From the NCBI RefSeq assembly GCF_029382225.1, contig NZ_JARLTC010000007.1, positions 124,001-188,000 of the forward strand: a DNA stretch of 64,000 bases. Reading direction: 5' to 3'. The DNA comes from Spongiactinospora sp. TRM90649. Lineage in GTDB: Bacteria > Actinomycetota > Actinomycetes > Streptosporangiales > Streptosporangiaceae. The translations under genes and the position numbers were made by a program. The notes under the pieces were generated by a model, which saw only the letters and a list, made by a program, of their open reading frames with translations, had not been told where the DNA came from and made no database searches. Positions 34,962 to 42,924 of this stretch are shown here, piece by piece. Within the stretch, counting starts at the first letter, position 1. Each line of letters begins with the position of its first letter.

Positions 34962-34995
34962 CAGGCCAGAGGCTATGCCCCTGGCCTGATTTTGT
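34962..34995 (+). terminator. intrinsic terminator just outside attR
   Basis: Stem CAGGCCAG/CTGGCCTG with an 11-base loop, followed by ATTTTGTT. It lies 12 bases after attR. Inferred to be the original chromosomal terminator of tRNA-Ala, displaced 5 kb by the insertion. Confidence 0.8.
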
Positions 34996-35524
34996 TCGTG
35001 AACCGCCTGGTTCGGCTTTCCGCGCCCGTTGCGTGCCCGATCCGCTCTCCAAGGCTCCTCTCGCGAGCCTGCATCTTGACTGCGCTACGACCAGCCAGCT
35101 GGCCAGCTGCCACCACGACGGTACTTATCTGCCTGAACCTGAGAGGCGTTGCGGAACTCAACCCGATCCCCGCTATCTGCGACCACCCCGACAGGGATGC
35201 GAACGCCGCAGTCGCGAGAGCTGCCGCCGTTCGGCGACTGAATGAGACCTGCAGGTCCTTCGTGCGTTAATCACGCGGCAACCCCACCCTTCTTGCCTTG
35301 CGTGCTGTGGGAGACTGCGGCGAACCCCTGGCTCCCCCTGTGACGAACCCCCGCCCTTTCTCGCTGGAAGAACGGGGGCGCTGGGGAGGTCACGTTCGCG
35401 GGTCGTGGTCGTCGGCCAGGACGTGCGGTGTGAGTCATCCGGAACATGCCCAACGAGGTCGGGATGCTGTTGCGTGCGGCGATCCACGTTCATGCGGTCG
35501 ACGTGCCGTGTCAGGCTAGTGGTG
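34996..35524. other. gap without a supported gene
   Basis: I see no convincing coding frame. An imperfect hairpin near 35346-35382 (CCCCCGCCC...ACGGGGGCG) may end transcripts coming from the HTH/DUF2975 operon, whose stop is at 35525. Confidence 0.45.
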
Positions 35525-35776
35525 TCAGGCGTTTTCGCCCCCGCTGTGGGCATGTTGTCCGTTCGTGGCGTCTTCGACCTCCCAGCGCAGCAGATCGCCG
35601 GGTTGGCAGTCGAGTGCCTCGCAGAGCGCCGCGAGTGTCGTGAAGCGCACCGCCTTGGCGCGGCCGTTCTTGAGTACCGCCAGGTTGGTGGGTGTGATCC
35701 CGACGCGGTCCGCGAGGTCGCCCACGGACATCTTCCGCCTGGCCAGCATCACGTCGATGTCGACGACGATCGGCAT
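35525..35776 (-). CDS. XRE family helix-turn-helix regulator (YozG-like)
   Basis: 83 residues, one HTH: MSVGDLADRVGITPTNLAVL and KNGRAKAVRFTTLAALCEAL, then DCQPGDLLRWE. This short Cro/CI form is characteristically paired with DUF2975 membrane proteins. Its ATG overlaps the DUF2975 stop (TGATG), so it is cotranslated. Confidence 0.9.
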   Translation of the reverse strand: MPIVVDIDVMLARRKMSVGDLADRVGITPTNLAVLKNGRAKAVRFTTLAALCEALDCQPGDLLRWEVEDATNGQHAHSGGENA

Positions 35777-36267
35777 CAGATCGTCTCGTCCAGTTCGGCC
35801 TGCATCTCCGCCGCTTCGACGTCGCGCGCGATGGCTTGGGCGAGCAGCATCCGCAGCAAGAGCACGATGAGCGCGACCCCCAAGATGGCCAGGCCGACGC
35901 CGCCCATGATGACGGTGACGCCCGGGTCGTCCCGCTGATCCGGCGCGTTGATGGCCGTGACCGCGAACCATAGGAGGGCGGCCGCCACGATCGCGCCGAT
36001 CACGGCGTCCACGTACCGGAAGGCGGCGGAAGAGAACACGGTTTTGCGCCGGACCATCGTCACCAGCCGCCATACGCCGATCAGGGCGACTTGGGCCGCC
36101 ACCATGCCCAGGATCGTGATCACGCGCATCGGTGTCAGGGGAAGCGAACCGTTCTCCGGGTCGTTTCCGCTGGCCAACGCCCACACCGTCAACACCTGTA
36201 CGAACACGGTGCCGGCGAACACCGCCACGAGCACGACGCGAAGCGCCTGGACTGTCAGCTTTCCCAT
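35776..36267 (-). CDS. DUF2975 domain-containing membrane protein
   Basis: 163 residues, four hydrophobic segments (about 9-30, 50-72, 85-105, 118-140) and a charged C-terminal tail. The order and partner HTH gene fit DUF2975 proteins, which form two-gene cassettes of unknown signal with a YozG-like regulator. Likely membrane-located, possibly controlling the regulator. The start is chosen at MGKLTVQALR, 11 bases after the second operator-like site. An in-frame upstream ATG would put the operators inside the gene. Confidence 0.85.
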   Translation of the reverse strand: MGKLTVQALRVVLVAVFAGTVFVQVLTVWALASGNDPENGSLPLTPMRVITILGMVAAQVALIGVWRLVTMVRRKTVFSSAAFRYVDAVIGAIVAAALLWFAVTAINAPDQRDDPGVTVIMGGVGLAILGVALIVLLLRMLLAQAIARDVEAAEMQAELDETI

Positions 36268-36278
36268 ATCCCATCCTT

Positions 36279-36316
36279 CTATCGAGTCACGATGAGAAGC
36301 TATCGAATCTCGATAG
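36279..36316. promoter_or_regulatory. tandem operator-like inverted repeats before the DUF2975/HTH operon
   Basis: CTATCGAATCTCGATAG (36300-36316) is a perfect repeat with 7-base arms. A second, degenerate copy starts CTATCGAGTCACGATGAG at 36279. Both lie directly upstream of the operon start and suit autorepression by the small HTH protein. Confidence 0.75.
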
Positions 36317-36596
36317 GTCAAGCAAGTGCGGGGACGGCGGGCTGGGGCGGTTTCGGATCGTGGCGGGACGCGGTCGTCCCCGCCTATGGCATGGCGTGCG
36401 CGTGAGCCGTCTTGATCTTGTCGAAGTCGGGCTTGTTTGAGGGCAAATCGGACGCCATCCGACTACGCCTTGCGGCCGACAGTCCTTGGAAGTGCACCGA
36501 TAAGGGGCAGCCGGGTGGGGCCCAAAACTCTTTGGTCCCCGTTTCGGTGATCAGATCGGGGATTACCATGGTCCGCTTTCCGGTGCTGGACGCCGC

Positions 36597-36700
36597 TCGC
36601 CCGCCGTCCGGGCGTGCGGCCTGGGGGCCGGTCCAGGACGGTGGCGGGACACCGGGCCGGGCACCGCGCGCTGGCCCCGGCGTACGGAGCGAACGCTCCG
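36597..36700 (+). repeat. dispersed GC-rich repeat, copy B
   Basis: Direct-repeat partner of 33721-33822, outside the integrated element. The gap 36317-36746 contains this repeat and no gene I can support. Confidence 0.8.
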
Positions 36701-36746
36701 ACCGGCGCTGCCACGGCCGCCACATAGCGATGTCGCGGGCTCGTGG

Positions 36747-37142
36747 CTATCGGGTTTCGGTCGAAGAGGGTGGCTGGTGCTGGGCGCCCCAGTCCCATAG
36801 TGCTTGGAGGACAGGGCCGAGGCGGCGCCCGTGCGAGGTGAGTGTGTAGTGGACCCGGGGTGGCCAGCCCGGCTGGCGGCGGCGATCGAGCACACCGGTG
36901 CCTGTCAGGTGCGCCAATCGATCGGACAGCACCTTGTCCGACAGTTCGGGCAGGGCATGACGGAGTTCGGTGAAGGTGTGGTCGCCTTTCAGGAATTCGC
37001 GGATCACCAGCGTTGTCCAGCGACCATGCAGTGCCGCGAGGGTGATCTCCACTGGACAGGAGGGGGTGGGTTCGATGACGTTGGCGCGAGGGTCGTCAGG
37101 CAGGCCTGGCCGGGCTGGGTGACCAACTGTTTGGTGAGTCAC
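36747..37142 (-). CDS. HxlR family transcriptional regulator
   Basis: 131 residues from a GTG with AGGAGG seven bases before it. The winged helix is in the centre: PVEITLAALHGRWTTLVIRE and FTELRHALPELSDKVLSDRL. HxlR regulators are single-domain and sense aldehydes, quinones or redox state. Divergent from the NTF2-like gene, which it probably controls. Confidence 0.9.
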   Translation of the reverse strand: MTHQTVGHPARPGLPDDPRANVIEPTPSCPVEITLAALHGRWTTLVIREFLKGDHTFTELRHALPELSDKVLSDRLAHLTGTGVLDRRRQPGWPPRVHYTLTSHGRRLGPVLQALWDWGAQHQPPSSTETR

Positions 37143-37205
37143 GAGGACGCCTCCTAGCGTTGCCGCATCTGATTGATATCTATCTGCTGGGAAGGACATG
37201 CATCG

Positions 37206-37607
37206 ATGATGCGGCAGCTTGCCGATCGCCCCGAGGACGTGCCCATGGTGTTCGCCGAGCGGTTCAACACCGGGGATGCTGAGGCCGTGGCGGAAGTTTA
37301 TGAGACCGGGGCGGTATTCGTCCCGGAGCCGGGCTCACCGCTGACCGGGCAGGAGGCCCACGCCGCCAATGGCCGATTCCTGAGACTTGGGCTGCCGATC
37401 ACTGTTCGGCCGCGGCACGTCTACACCACGGGCGACATCGCCTTGCTGATCGTTGACTGGCTCATAGACGGCACAGACCGTGATGGCCGCACTGTGTACA
37501 TCGAGGGCACCGCCACTGATGTCGCGCGACGCGGGCAAGATGGGCGCTGGCGATATGCCATCGACAACCCTTTCGGCGTGCAGCCGGGAATCGGCGGCCA
37601 ATCGTGA
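37206..37607 (+). CDS. SnoaL/NTF2-like (YybH-type) protein
   Basis: 133 residues. A single cone-shaped NTF2 domain: FAERFNTGDAEAVAEVYETG and AVFVPEPGSPLTGQEA, then RHVYTTGDIALLIVDWLIDG. Family knowledge: small isomerases, cyclases or ketosteroid-isomerase relatives, or binding proteins. ATG with AAGGAC at a suitable distance. Divergent from HxlR, with a 63-base spacer. Confidence 0.85.
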   Translation: MMRQLADRPEDVPMVFAERFNTGDAEAVAEVYETGAVFVPEPGSPLTGQEAHAANGRFLRLGLPITVRPRHVYTTGDIALLIVDWLIDGTDRDGRTVYIEGTATDVARRGQDGRWRYAIDNPFGVQPGIGGQS

Positions 37608-37611
37608 TCTG

Positions 37612-37890
37612 CGTCATTACTGTAGTCATCCGAGTGCTTCTTCTGCCTGTCCGCCATCCGGCCGGCCAGTTTGAACACCTGAGATCTGGCAGGTGTTTCG
37701 GCTGATCACTGTGGTGTCAGGCCTCGGCGGACGGCCGAGTGAGCAGGGCATGGAAGAGGCCGTACTCGCCCGGAGCGTCTGCCGGGGCCCACGTTCAGCG
37801 TTATGGCGTGCACAACAGGAGTCTGATCCGCACTCATGGACGGCAAGCATAGGCACCGTAGGTGACAAGATCTGTGAGCGGCAGCACGCG
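37612..37890. other. relic of a second integrative element (integrase tail plus shared segment)
   Basis: On the reverse strand near 37620-37665 the frame reads MADRQKKHSDD, which matches the end of the 30-kb integrase (ADRRKRHPDG). At about 37773-37800 the sequence CGGAGCGTCTGCCGGGGCC matches 31601-31619 inside the element with one change. A hairpin AACACCT/AGGTGTT lies at 37674-37697. No gene. Confidence 0.6.
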
Positions 37891-37892
37891 GT

Positions 37893-38606
37893 TCAGCGGG
37901 GGCGGTGGCCTCTTCTGCCACGGGTGGATTGGGTGCCGCGGCGGGCCGAGCCGTTCGGGGTGGGCTTCCGGGGCTGTTTGCGGGTCTTTTCTGTGGGCGG
38001 CGCGGGGGTGCGGCCTCGGGAGCTGTTCACCGTGCGGCCGCGGACGATGCCGATGAAGTCTTCGACCAGGTCGGTCGTGGCCTCTGTGGGCCAGGCCAGT
38101 GCTATCTGTGACTGCGGGGTCTCCACGACCGGGCGGTAGGTCAGGTCTTTGCGGTGATACAGGCGCGCGAGCGACAGCGGGACCAGGAGCAGACCGGATC
38201 CGACCGCCACCAGTTCGATCGCCTCAGCCGTGGTGCCGGGGCGGGTGAAAGCCGGTAGTCCGGGCGGGGCCGTCCAGCCGAGGGTGTCGTCCAGTGGATG
38301 GAACACCTCCTCGTCGGCGAGATCGGCGACGGTCACCTCGTCGGCGGCGGTCACCGCGTGCTCCTTCGGCACTACTACCACGGTGGTCTCGATATAGAGA
38401 GGAATCGCACTGAGTCCCTCACGGTCCACGGGCAGGCGCACGAAGGCGGCGTCGGCGGTGCCGTCGTGCAGGGACCTCACCGCGTCGGCGGCGGCGACGG
38501 AGATCAGGGTGAGTGGCACGTCGGGTACACGCTCGGCCCAGATGTTGACCCATTTGGCGGGCGTCACACCAGGCACGTAAGCCAGCCGGAATTCCCTGTC
38601 AGTCAC
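37893..38606 (-). CDS. LysR substrate-binding domain protein without HTH
   Basis: 237 residues from a GTG. It consists only of a LysR-type effector domain: EFRLAYVPGVTPAKWVNIWA, DAAFVRLPVDREGLSAIPLY, ELVAVGSGLLLVPLSLARLY. The C-terminal tail is basic (Arg/Pro-rich). The N-terminal HTH is absent, and nothing upstream encodes it in frame. Stand-alone domains of this kind exist in actinobacteria. It may bind a ligand and DNA through the basic tail, or be a truncated regulator. Confidence 0.82.
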   Translation of the reverse strand: MTDREFRLAYVPGVTPAKWVNIWAERVPDVPLTLISVAAADAVRSLHDGTADAAFVRLPVDREGLSAIPLYIETTVVVVPKEHAVTAADEVTVADLADEEVFHPLDDTLGWTAPPGLPAFTRPGTTAEAIELVAVGSGLLLVPLSLARLYHRKDLTYRPVVETPQSQIALAWPTEATTDLVEDFIGIVRGRTVNSSRGRTPAPPTEKTRKQPRKPTPNGSARRGTQSTRGRRGHRPR

Positions 38607-38660
38607 CTCATCACGGTACCGGTTTCCGGGAAGGCGGCTTCGCGTCATACCCTTGAGACC

Positions 38661-39026
38661 ATGGCCAAGCTCAAGACCACTCAGACGATGAAGCCCGCGA
38701 CCGCGGCCAAGAAGCTGGGTGTGCTGCTCTCGGCCACTCCCGCCGAGTTCCAGGAGGGAGTCGTCTCCCGGGATGAGCTGAACGCGCTGCAGGCCGATCC
38801 GCCGGCGTGGCTGGCCGAGCTGCGGCGCAACGGGCCGCATCCGAGGCAGGTCGCCGCCGTGAAGCTGGGCATCTCCAACTCGGGTCTGGCCAGGGGTGGC
38901 ATCACCGGGCCGCTCACCACCGCCGAGATCGACGCCATCAAGGCGGAGGAGCCCGAATGGCTCAAGCGCGAGCGGTCGGTTCAGGCCGAGGTGCGCAAGG
39001 AAGCGCAGCGCCTCAAGGAGCGCTAG
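38661..39026 (+). CDS. DUF5997 family protein
   Basis: 121 residues: MAKLKTTQTMKPATAAKKLG, LLSATPAEFQEGVVSRDELN, ADPPAWLAELRRNGPHPRQV and a C-terminal KAEEPEWLKRERSVQAEVRK. This is the DUF5997 pattern, often next to the stand-alone LysR-like gene as here (divergent, 54 bases apart). Function unknown. Confidence 0.85.
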   Translation: MAKLKTTQTMKPATAAKKLGVLLSATPAEFQEGVVSRDELNALQADPPAWLAELRRNGPHPRQVAAVKLGISNSGLARGGITGPLTTAEIDAIKAEEPEWLKRERSVQAEVRKEAQRLKER

Positions 39027-39135
39027 GCGGCCGATGGACGGGGTGAGGGGTCTGGTTCGGCCCGCCGCCGTTCTGGCTGGACTGCTGCTGAAGATCAATG
39101 CGCTGGTGGGTCTCCGCCGATCGCGTGGAGGGCGT

Positions 39136-39426
39136 CTATGTACCCGCGCCGACGTCGAAGCGGGTGATGTCCGGTGTCCTGTTCGTGGAGTCGGTGCGTG
39201 ACCAGTTCGCCGCCGGGCGGATCTCCTGGTGGCGCAGGCGCTTCTCTCGGGTGATCCCGTGGGCACGACCGATGTAGCAGACATCTGGGTCGATCTCCTC
39301 GATGTGGACGGCCATGAGCGGAAACGCCTGGGTCAGCGTCTTGATCAGGCCCGTGGTCGAATCGGGGTCGATTCCGATCGGAGATTGGACGCGCTCCCCG
39401 CGCATGGCCCGGGCACGGTGGGTCAT
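39136..39426 (-). CDS. hypothetical protein, uncertain
   Basis: 96 residues from an ATG with GGAAGG. It contains LIKTLTQAFPLMAVHIEEID and DVCYIGRAHGITREKRLR. Codon use is less biased than in neighbours and no homologue is known to me. It may be a mobile-element gene or chance. Confidence 0.35.
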   Translation of the reverse strand: MTHRARAMRGERVQSPIGIDPDSTTGLIKTLTQAFPLMAVHIEEIDPDVCYIGRAHGITREKRLRHQEIRPAANWSRTDSTNRTPDITRFDVGAGT

Positions 39427-39639
39427 GGCCGCGCCCTTCCAGCCTGAACGCGTCGCGCTCTTGATGTCGCGAAGGCGTACGGCCGTGGAGGTGAAGTTCG
39501 TTGGAATGGTGTGCAGCACTCACGGATGACTCGCACAGGTTTCACCGGCCCCTTTGCTCCCCTTCAAGTCCGCGAGGGGTGTTCCTTAGAAATTCAGGTG
39601 TGACGTGTCACGCCCACCGGTACGGTTGGATGTAGTTCA

Positions 39640-39880
39640 CGAGCCCGATGAGGCGCGGGTCGAATGGGTGCCGGTTATCTTTCTGTAAAAGAGAAACCCC
39701 GGTGCCCGCTCAGCACATCCGCGTCCTGTCTGGCCTGGTGGGCTGGTCAGGTCTGATGTCGGCGCGGGTCGAAGCGTGTCGGTTACCACTTCTAATGGGG
39801 CGGTTGCGGGTTCGAGTCCCGCCGCGGGTTTCGGCCTGTGTAGCTCAAAAGGTAGAGCACCAAAACGCCGGTGTGCATCC
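39640..39880 (+). other. tRNA-like debris
   Basis: Two copies of GGCGCGGGTCGAA (39654 and 39761 region) each lead into a GTGYCGGTTA block and then an anticodon-loop-like CTGTAAA or TTCTAAT. A good T-arm GCGGG TTCGAGT CCCGC follows at about 39806-39823, then at 39834 a 5'-tRNA-like stretch with D-arm GCTCAAAAGGTAGAGC. No complete cloverleaf can be folded. Reads as remains of a tRNA cluster of a phage or element. Confidence 0.45.
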
Positions 39881-39970
39881 CACATCCGTGCCGGCTTCAG
39901 AGCTGATCGAAGTGGCACCGACAGGCCGTAATGGGTGGAAGGGGTCGCGACAGCGTCCTACGCTCCGGGT

Positions 39971-40492
39971 GTGGCGAGCATCGGCTACTTCGAGGCGTGG
40001 GGGATCTGGTGGGAAGGGAAGTCCACGCTCGGCCATGATCTGTTCGGGGTCATGTCCATGGTGTGGGTCGGTCGCATCGGGAAGGTCCTGAGCTTCGTGG
40101 GCGGGCTCACCATCCTGCTGGACATCGTCGGTGCCGAGCGCCTGAAACGTCTCGCCCCCGTCATCAAGAACGCCGGTGCTCTCCTGGTGTTGTCCGCGAT
40201 CGGGTCGGCGTTCTTTCTGATACCGGCGGTGTCGGAGCACGTGTTCATCCTGGTGGACCTGGTCGAACGCATGCCCGACATCCCGGTGCTCAGCGTTCTG
40301 CTCTTCGTCGTGGCCTTCCTGGTGACCATGATCTTCGCGGTGTTCGGGCCCATTCTCTTGTTCTACGCGCCGGGGCTCCTGCTGATGTGGCTGCAGGAGC
40401 AGGTGGCACGGCTTTTGGCGCACGAGCGCAATGTGACGATCATGCGGATCGGGGCGTTCGCGTGCATCGTGGTGAGGTGGAGGGGGGAGTAG
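39971..40492 (+). CDS. four-span membrane protein, C-terminus probably altered
   Basis: 173 residues from a GTG: YFEAWGIWWEGKSTLGHDLF then four hydrophobic segments and NVTIMRIGAFACIVVRWRGE at the end. The final hydrophobic segment stops abruptly in RWRGE, exactly where the sequence joins a truncated reverse-strand gene, so the last residues were probably replaced. Type common in actinobacteria; function unknown. Confidence 0.65.
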   Translation: MASIGYFEAWGIWWEGKSTLGHDLFGVMSMVWVGRIGKVLSFVGGLTILLDIVGAERLKRLAPVIKNAGALLVLSAIGSAFFLIPAVSEHVFILVDLVERMPDIPVLSVLLFVVAFLVTMIFAVFGPILLFYAPGLLLMWLQEQVARLLAHERNVTIMRIGAFACIVVRWRGE

Positions 40493-40545
40493 CCATAGCA
40501 GCGCATGCCGAGGCGGGACCCGGAGTCGTAGGTGGGGACGTTCAT
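40493..40545 (-). pseudogene. 5' stub of the gene following the HisD-like gene
   Basis: MNVPTYDSGSRLGMRCYGYS starts at an ATG overlapping the dehydrogenase stop (ATGA), the sign of a coupled next gene. After about 20 codons it runs into the end of the membrane-protein gene of the other strand. The original gene is deleted; its family cannot be identified from the stub. Confidence 0.55.
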
Positions 40546-41858
40546 GACCGGGCCTCCCTCGTCGGGGCCCACGGCAAGGGGGCGCCGCCGTACAGGTGGG
40601 CGCGCAGGTCGCCGGAGCGGGCGTGGCCCTCGAAGAGTTCGACGCGGGCGGCGCGTCCGCACAGTGTCCCGAGCTCTGCGCTCGCGGCCGGGTCGGTGAC
40701 CTCCTGGTAGGTGACCGTCTTGAGGTACTTGCCGACCCACAGGCCGCCGGTGTGACGCGCCGCGCCGCGGGTGGGCAGCGTGTGGTTGGTGCCGATCACC
40801 TTGTCGCCGTAGCTGACGCAGGTCCGCTCGCCCAGGAACAGCGCCCCGTAGTTGCGCATTCGCTCAAGGGCCTGCCGGGGCTCGCGGGTGAGCACCTGGA
40901 CGTGTTCGGAGGCGTACGCGTCGGCGATCCGCCACGCTTCGTCCAGGTCGTCGGCGACGACGACCTCGCCGTGGTCGCGCCATGCGGGGGCGGCCATGTC
41001 GGCGGTGGGCATCTCGACAAGGATTTCCGCCACGAGCCGCATGACTTCACGGCCCAGGGCCTCGGAGGTGGTCACCAGTACGGCCGGCGAGTCGGGGCCG
41101 TGTTCGGCCTGGCTGAGGAGGTCGACCGCGACCGTGAACGGGTCGGCGACGTCGTCGGCGATCACCAGGATCTCGGTCGGCCCGGCGAACAGGTCGATGC
41201 CGACCTCGCCGAAGAGCTGGCGCTTCGCCTCGGCGACGTAGGCGTTGCCGGGGCCGGCGAGCAGGTCCACCTTGCCGATGCTCTCGGTGCCGAGGGCCAT
41301 CGCCGCGACGGCCTGCGTGCCGCCGAGCAGGTGGATCTCGTCCGCGCCCGCCAGGTGCAGGGCGGCGACGGTGGCCGCCGGCACCTCACCGCGGATGGGC
41401 GGCGTGCACGCCCGCACGTGTTCGACACCGGCGACCTTCGCCGTCACGACCGTCATGTGGGCCGAGGCCACCAGCGGGTAGCGTCCGCCCGGCACGTACG
41501 CCCCGGCCGCCTCGACGGGGATGCTGCGCTGGCCCAGGTGGACGCCGGGCTCGGTCTCGACCTCGAAGTCGGTCAGGGAGTCGCGCTGGTGCTGGGCGAA
41601 CCTGCGCACGCGCGCCTGGACGGCCTTGATGTCGTCGATCGTCTGCTCGGGCACGCCGGCGACGATGCGCTCGATCTCGTCCTGCGAGAGCCGGAAGCTC
41701 TCCGGGGACCAGCGGTCGAACCGCTCCGAATAGCGGCGCACCGCCGCGTCGCCGTCGCTGCGCACGTCGGCGATGACCTGGGCGACCGTGGCCTCGACCT
41801 GGCGTCGTGCGGCCTCGTCCGCCGCTGCGCCTACGGCCGACTTCAAGTGTCTGGACAT
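40542..41858 (-). CDS. histidinol dehydrogenase-family enzyme (HpsN/sulfopropanediol dehydrogenase-like)
   Basis: 438 residues of the HisD fold: PGGRYPLVASAHMTVVTAKV, LLAGPGNAYVAEAKRQLFGE, GIDLFAGPTEILVIAD, and the zinc/catalytic region SQAEHGPDSPAVLVT. It carries GTNHTLPT and ARHTGGLWVGKYLKTVTYQ, which are nearer to (R)-dihydroxypropanesulfonate dehydrogenase (HpsN) than to HisD. No his genes are near. The divergent LacI gene shows it is a regulated catabolic gene. ATG at 41858 chosen; three ATGs lie upstream, over the operator. Confidence 0.87.
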   Translation of the reverse strand: MSRHLKSAVGAAADEAARRQVEATVAQVIADVRSDGDAAVRRYSERFDRWSPESFRLSQDEIERIVAGVPEQTIDDIKAVQARVRRFAQHQRDSLTDFEVETEPGVHLGQRSIPVEAAGAYVPGGRYPLVASAHMTVVTAKVAGVEHVRACTPPIRGEVPAATVAALHLAGADEIHLLGGTQAVAAMALGTESIGKVDLLAGPGNAYVAEAKRQLFGEVGIDLFAGPTEILVIADDVADPFTVAVDLLSQAEHGPDSPAVLVTTSEALGREVMRLVAEILVEMPTADMAAPAWRDHGEVVVADDLDEAWRIADAYASEHVQVLTREPRQALERMRNYGALFLGERTCVSYGDKVIGTNHTLPTRGAARHTGGLWVGKYLKTVTYQEVTDPAASAELGTLCGRAARVELFEGHARSGDLRAHLYGGAPLPWAPTREARS

Positions 41859-41875
41859 GCCGACGACGTTCGCCC

Positions 41876-41887
41876 GCATACGTATGC
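41876..41887. promoter_or_regulatory. 12-bp palindrome, likely LacI operator
   Basis: GCATACGTATGC is a perfect palindrome with the central CpG (ACGT) usual for LacI-family sites. It lies in the 37-base gap between the divergent dehydrogenase and LacI genes, 8 bases before the LacI ATG. Confidence 0.82.
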
Positions 41888-41895
41888 TTGTCAAC

Positions 41896-42924
41896 ATGCC
41901 CCCTCGCCCACGTCACCCCGCCGACGTCGGGCCGACCGGGTTCGACGTCGCCCGTCTGGCCGGGGTCACGCAGCCGACGGTGTCGCGCGCCCTGCGCAAC
42001 GCGCCGGGAGTCAGCCCAGAGACGCGGGAGCGGGTGCTCGCCGCGGCGCGCGAGCTCTCCTACATCCCCAGTGACCGGGGACGCGCGCTGGTCACGCGTA
42101 CGACCCGCCGCGTGGCGATCGTGGCCGGGGAGCTCACCAACCCCTTCTACCCGGAGCTGGTCGAGCCGCTGCGGGCCGCGCTTGAGGTGAACGGCTACCG
42201 GTGCGTCGTGGTCGCGGACGACGCGGGCTCGGCGTCGTTGCCGGCGCTGGCCGACGGCTCGTACGACGGCGTCATCCTCACCACCACGCCACGGCGTTCC
42301 ACGCTGCCCCGCGACCTGACCGAGCGAGGGGTCCCCCACGTGCTCCTCAACCGCGTGCTCGACCACGCCGAGTCGCCGAGCTGCGGCGTCGACAATCGCC
42401 TCGGGGCGACGCAGGTGGCCGACCTCGTGGTGGATCTCGGGCACACCGTGGTCGGCATGCTGAACGGCCCGGTGGCCACCTCCACCGGCCGGGAGCGCGC
42501 TCAGGCGCTGCGCGCCCGGCTGCGGCAGCGCGGCATCGCCGTACGGCGTGACCTGGCCCGACAGGTTCCGTTCGCGCACGACGAGGCCGAGGCCGAGGCC
42601 GTCGAGCTGCTGAGGCGGCGTGACCGGCCCACGGCGCTCGTCTGCGGCAACGACGTCATCGCGCTCGGCGCCCTGTCGGCGGCCCGGCGGCTCGGCCTGG
42701 GCGTGCCCGCCGACCTCAGCGTCATCGGGTTCGACGACATCGGGATGGCGAGCCGGCCGATGATCGACCTCACCACCGTCCGCACCGACCTCGCTGCGAT
42801 GGCCGACCTGGGGGCCACGATGCTGCTGGCGGCCATCGGCGGCGAGGTCACGCCGGTCGAACGGACGATCACTCCGGCGCTGGTGTTGCGCGGTACCCAC
42901 GCACCGCCGTCCACGCCTCGGTGA
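41896..42924 (+). CDS. LacI family transcriptional regulator
   Basis: 342 residues. HTH and hinge: FDVARLAGVTQPTVSRALRN and RERVLAAARELSYIPSDRGR. The periplasmic-binding-type domain has PTALVCGNDVIALGALSAAR and VIGFDDIGMASRPMIDLTTV. Represses or activates the divergent HisD/HpsN-like gene through the palindrome between them. Its 3' end overlaps the kbl relic by 56 bases. Confidence 0.93.
   Translation: MPPRPRHPADVGPTGFDVARLAGVTQPTVSRALRNAPGVSPETRERVLAAARELSYIPSDRGRALVTRTTRRVAIVAGELTNPFYPELVEPLRAALEVNGYRCVVVADDAGSASLPALADGSYDGVILTTTPRRSTLPRDLTERGVPHVLLNRVLDHAESPSCGVDNRLGATQVADLVVDLGHTVVGMLNGPVATSTGRERAQALRARLRQRGIAVRRDLARQVPFAHDEAEAEAVELLRRRDRPTALVCGNDVIALGALSAARRLGLGVPADLSVIGFDDIGMASRPMIDLTTVRTDLAAMADLGATMLLAAIGGEVTPVERTITPALVLRGTHAPPSTPR

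Noticed and set aside
34815..35270. Frame spanning attR
   Set aside because: Runs through the tRNA copy and terminator, so it cannot be a gene.
39033..39201. 55-codon forward frame after DUF5997
   Set aside because: One hydrophobic stretch only, no ribosome site, competes with an equally weak reverse frame.
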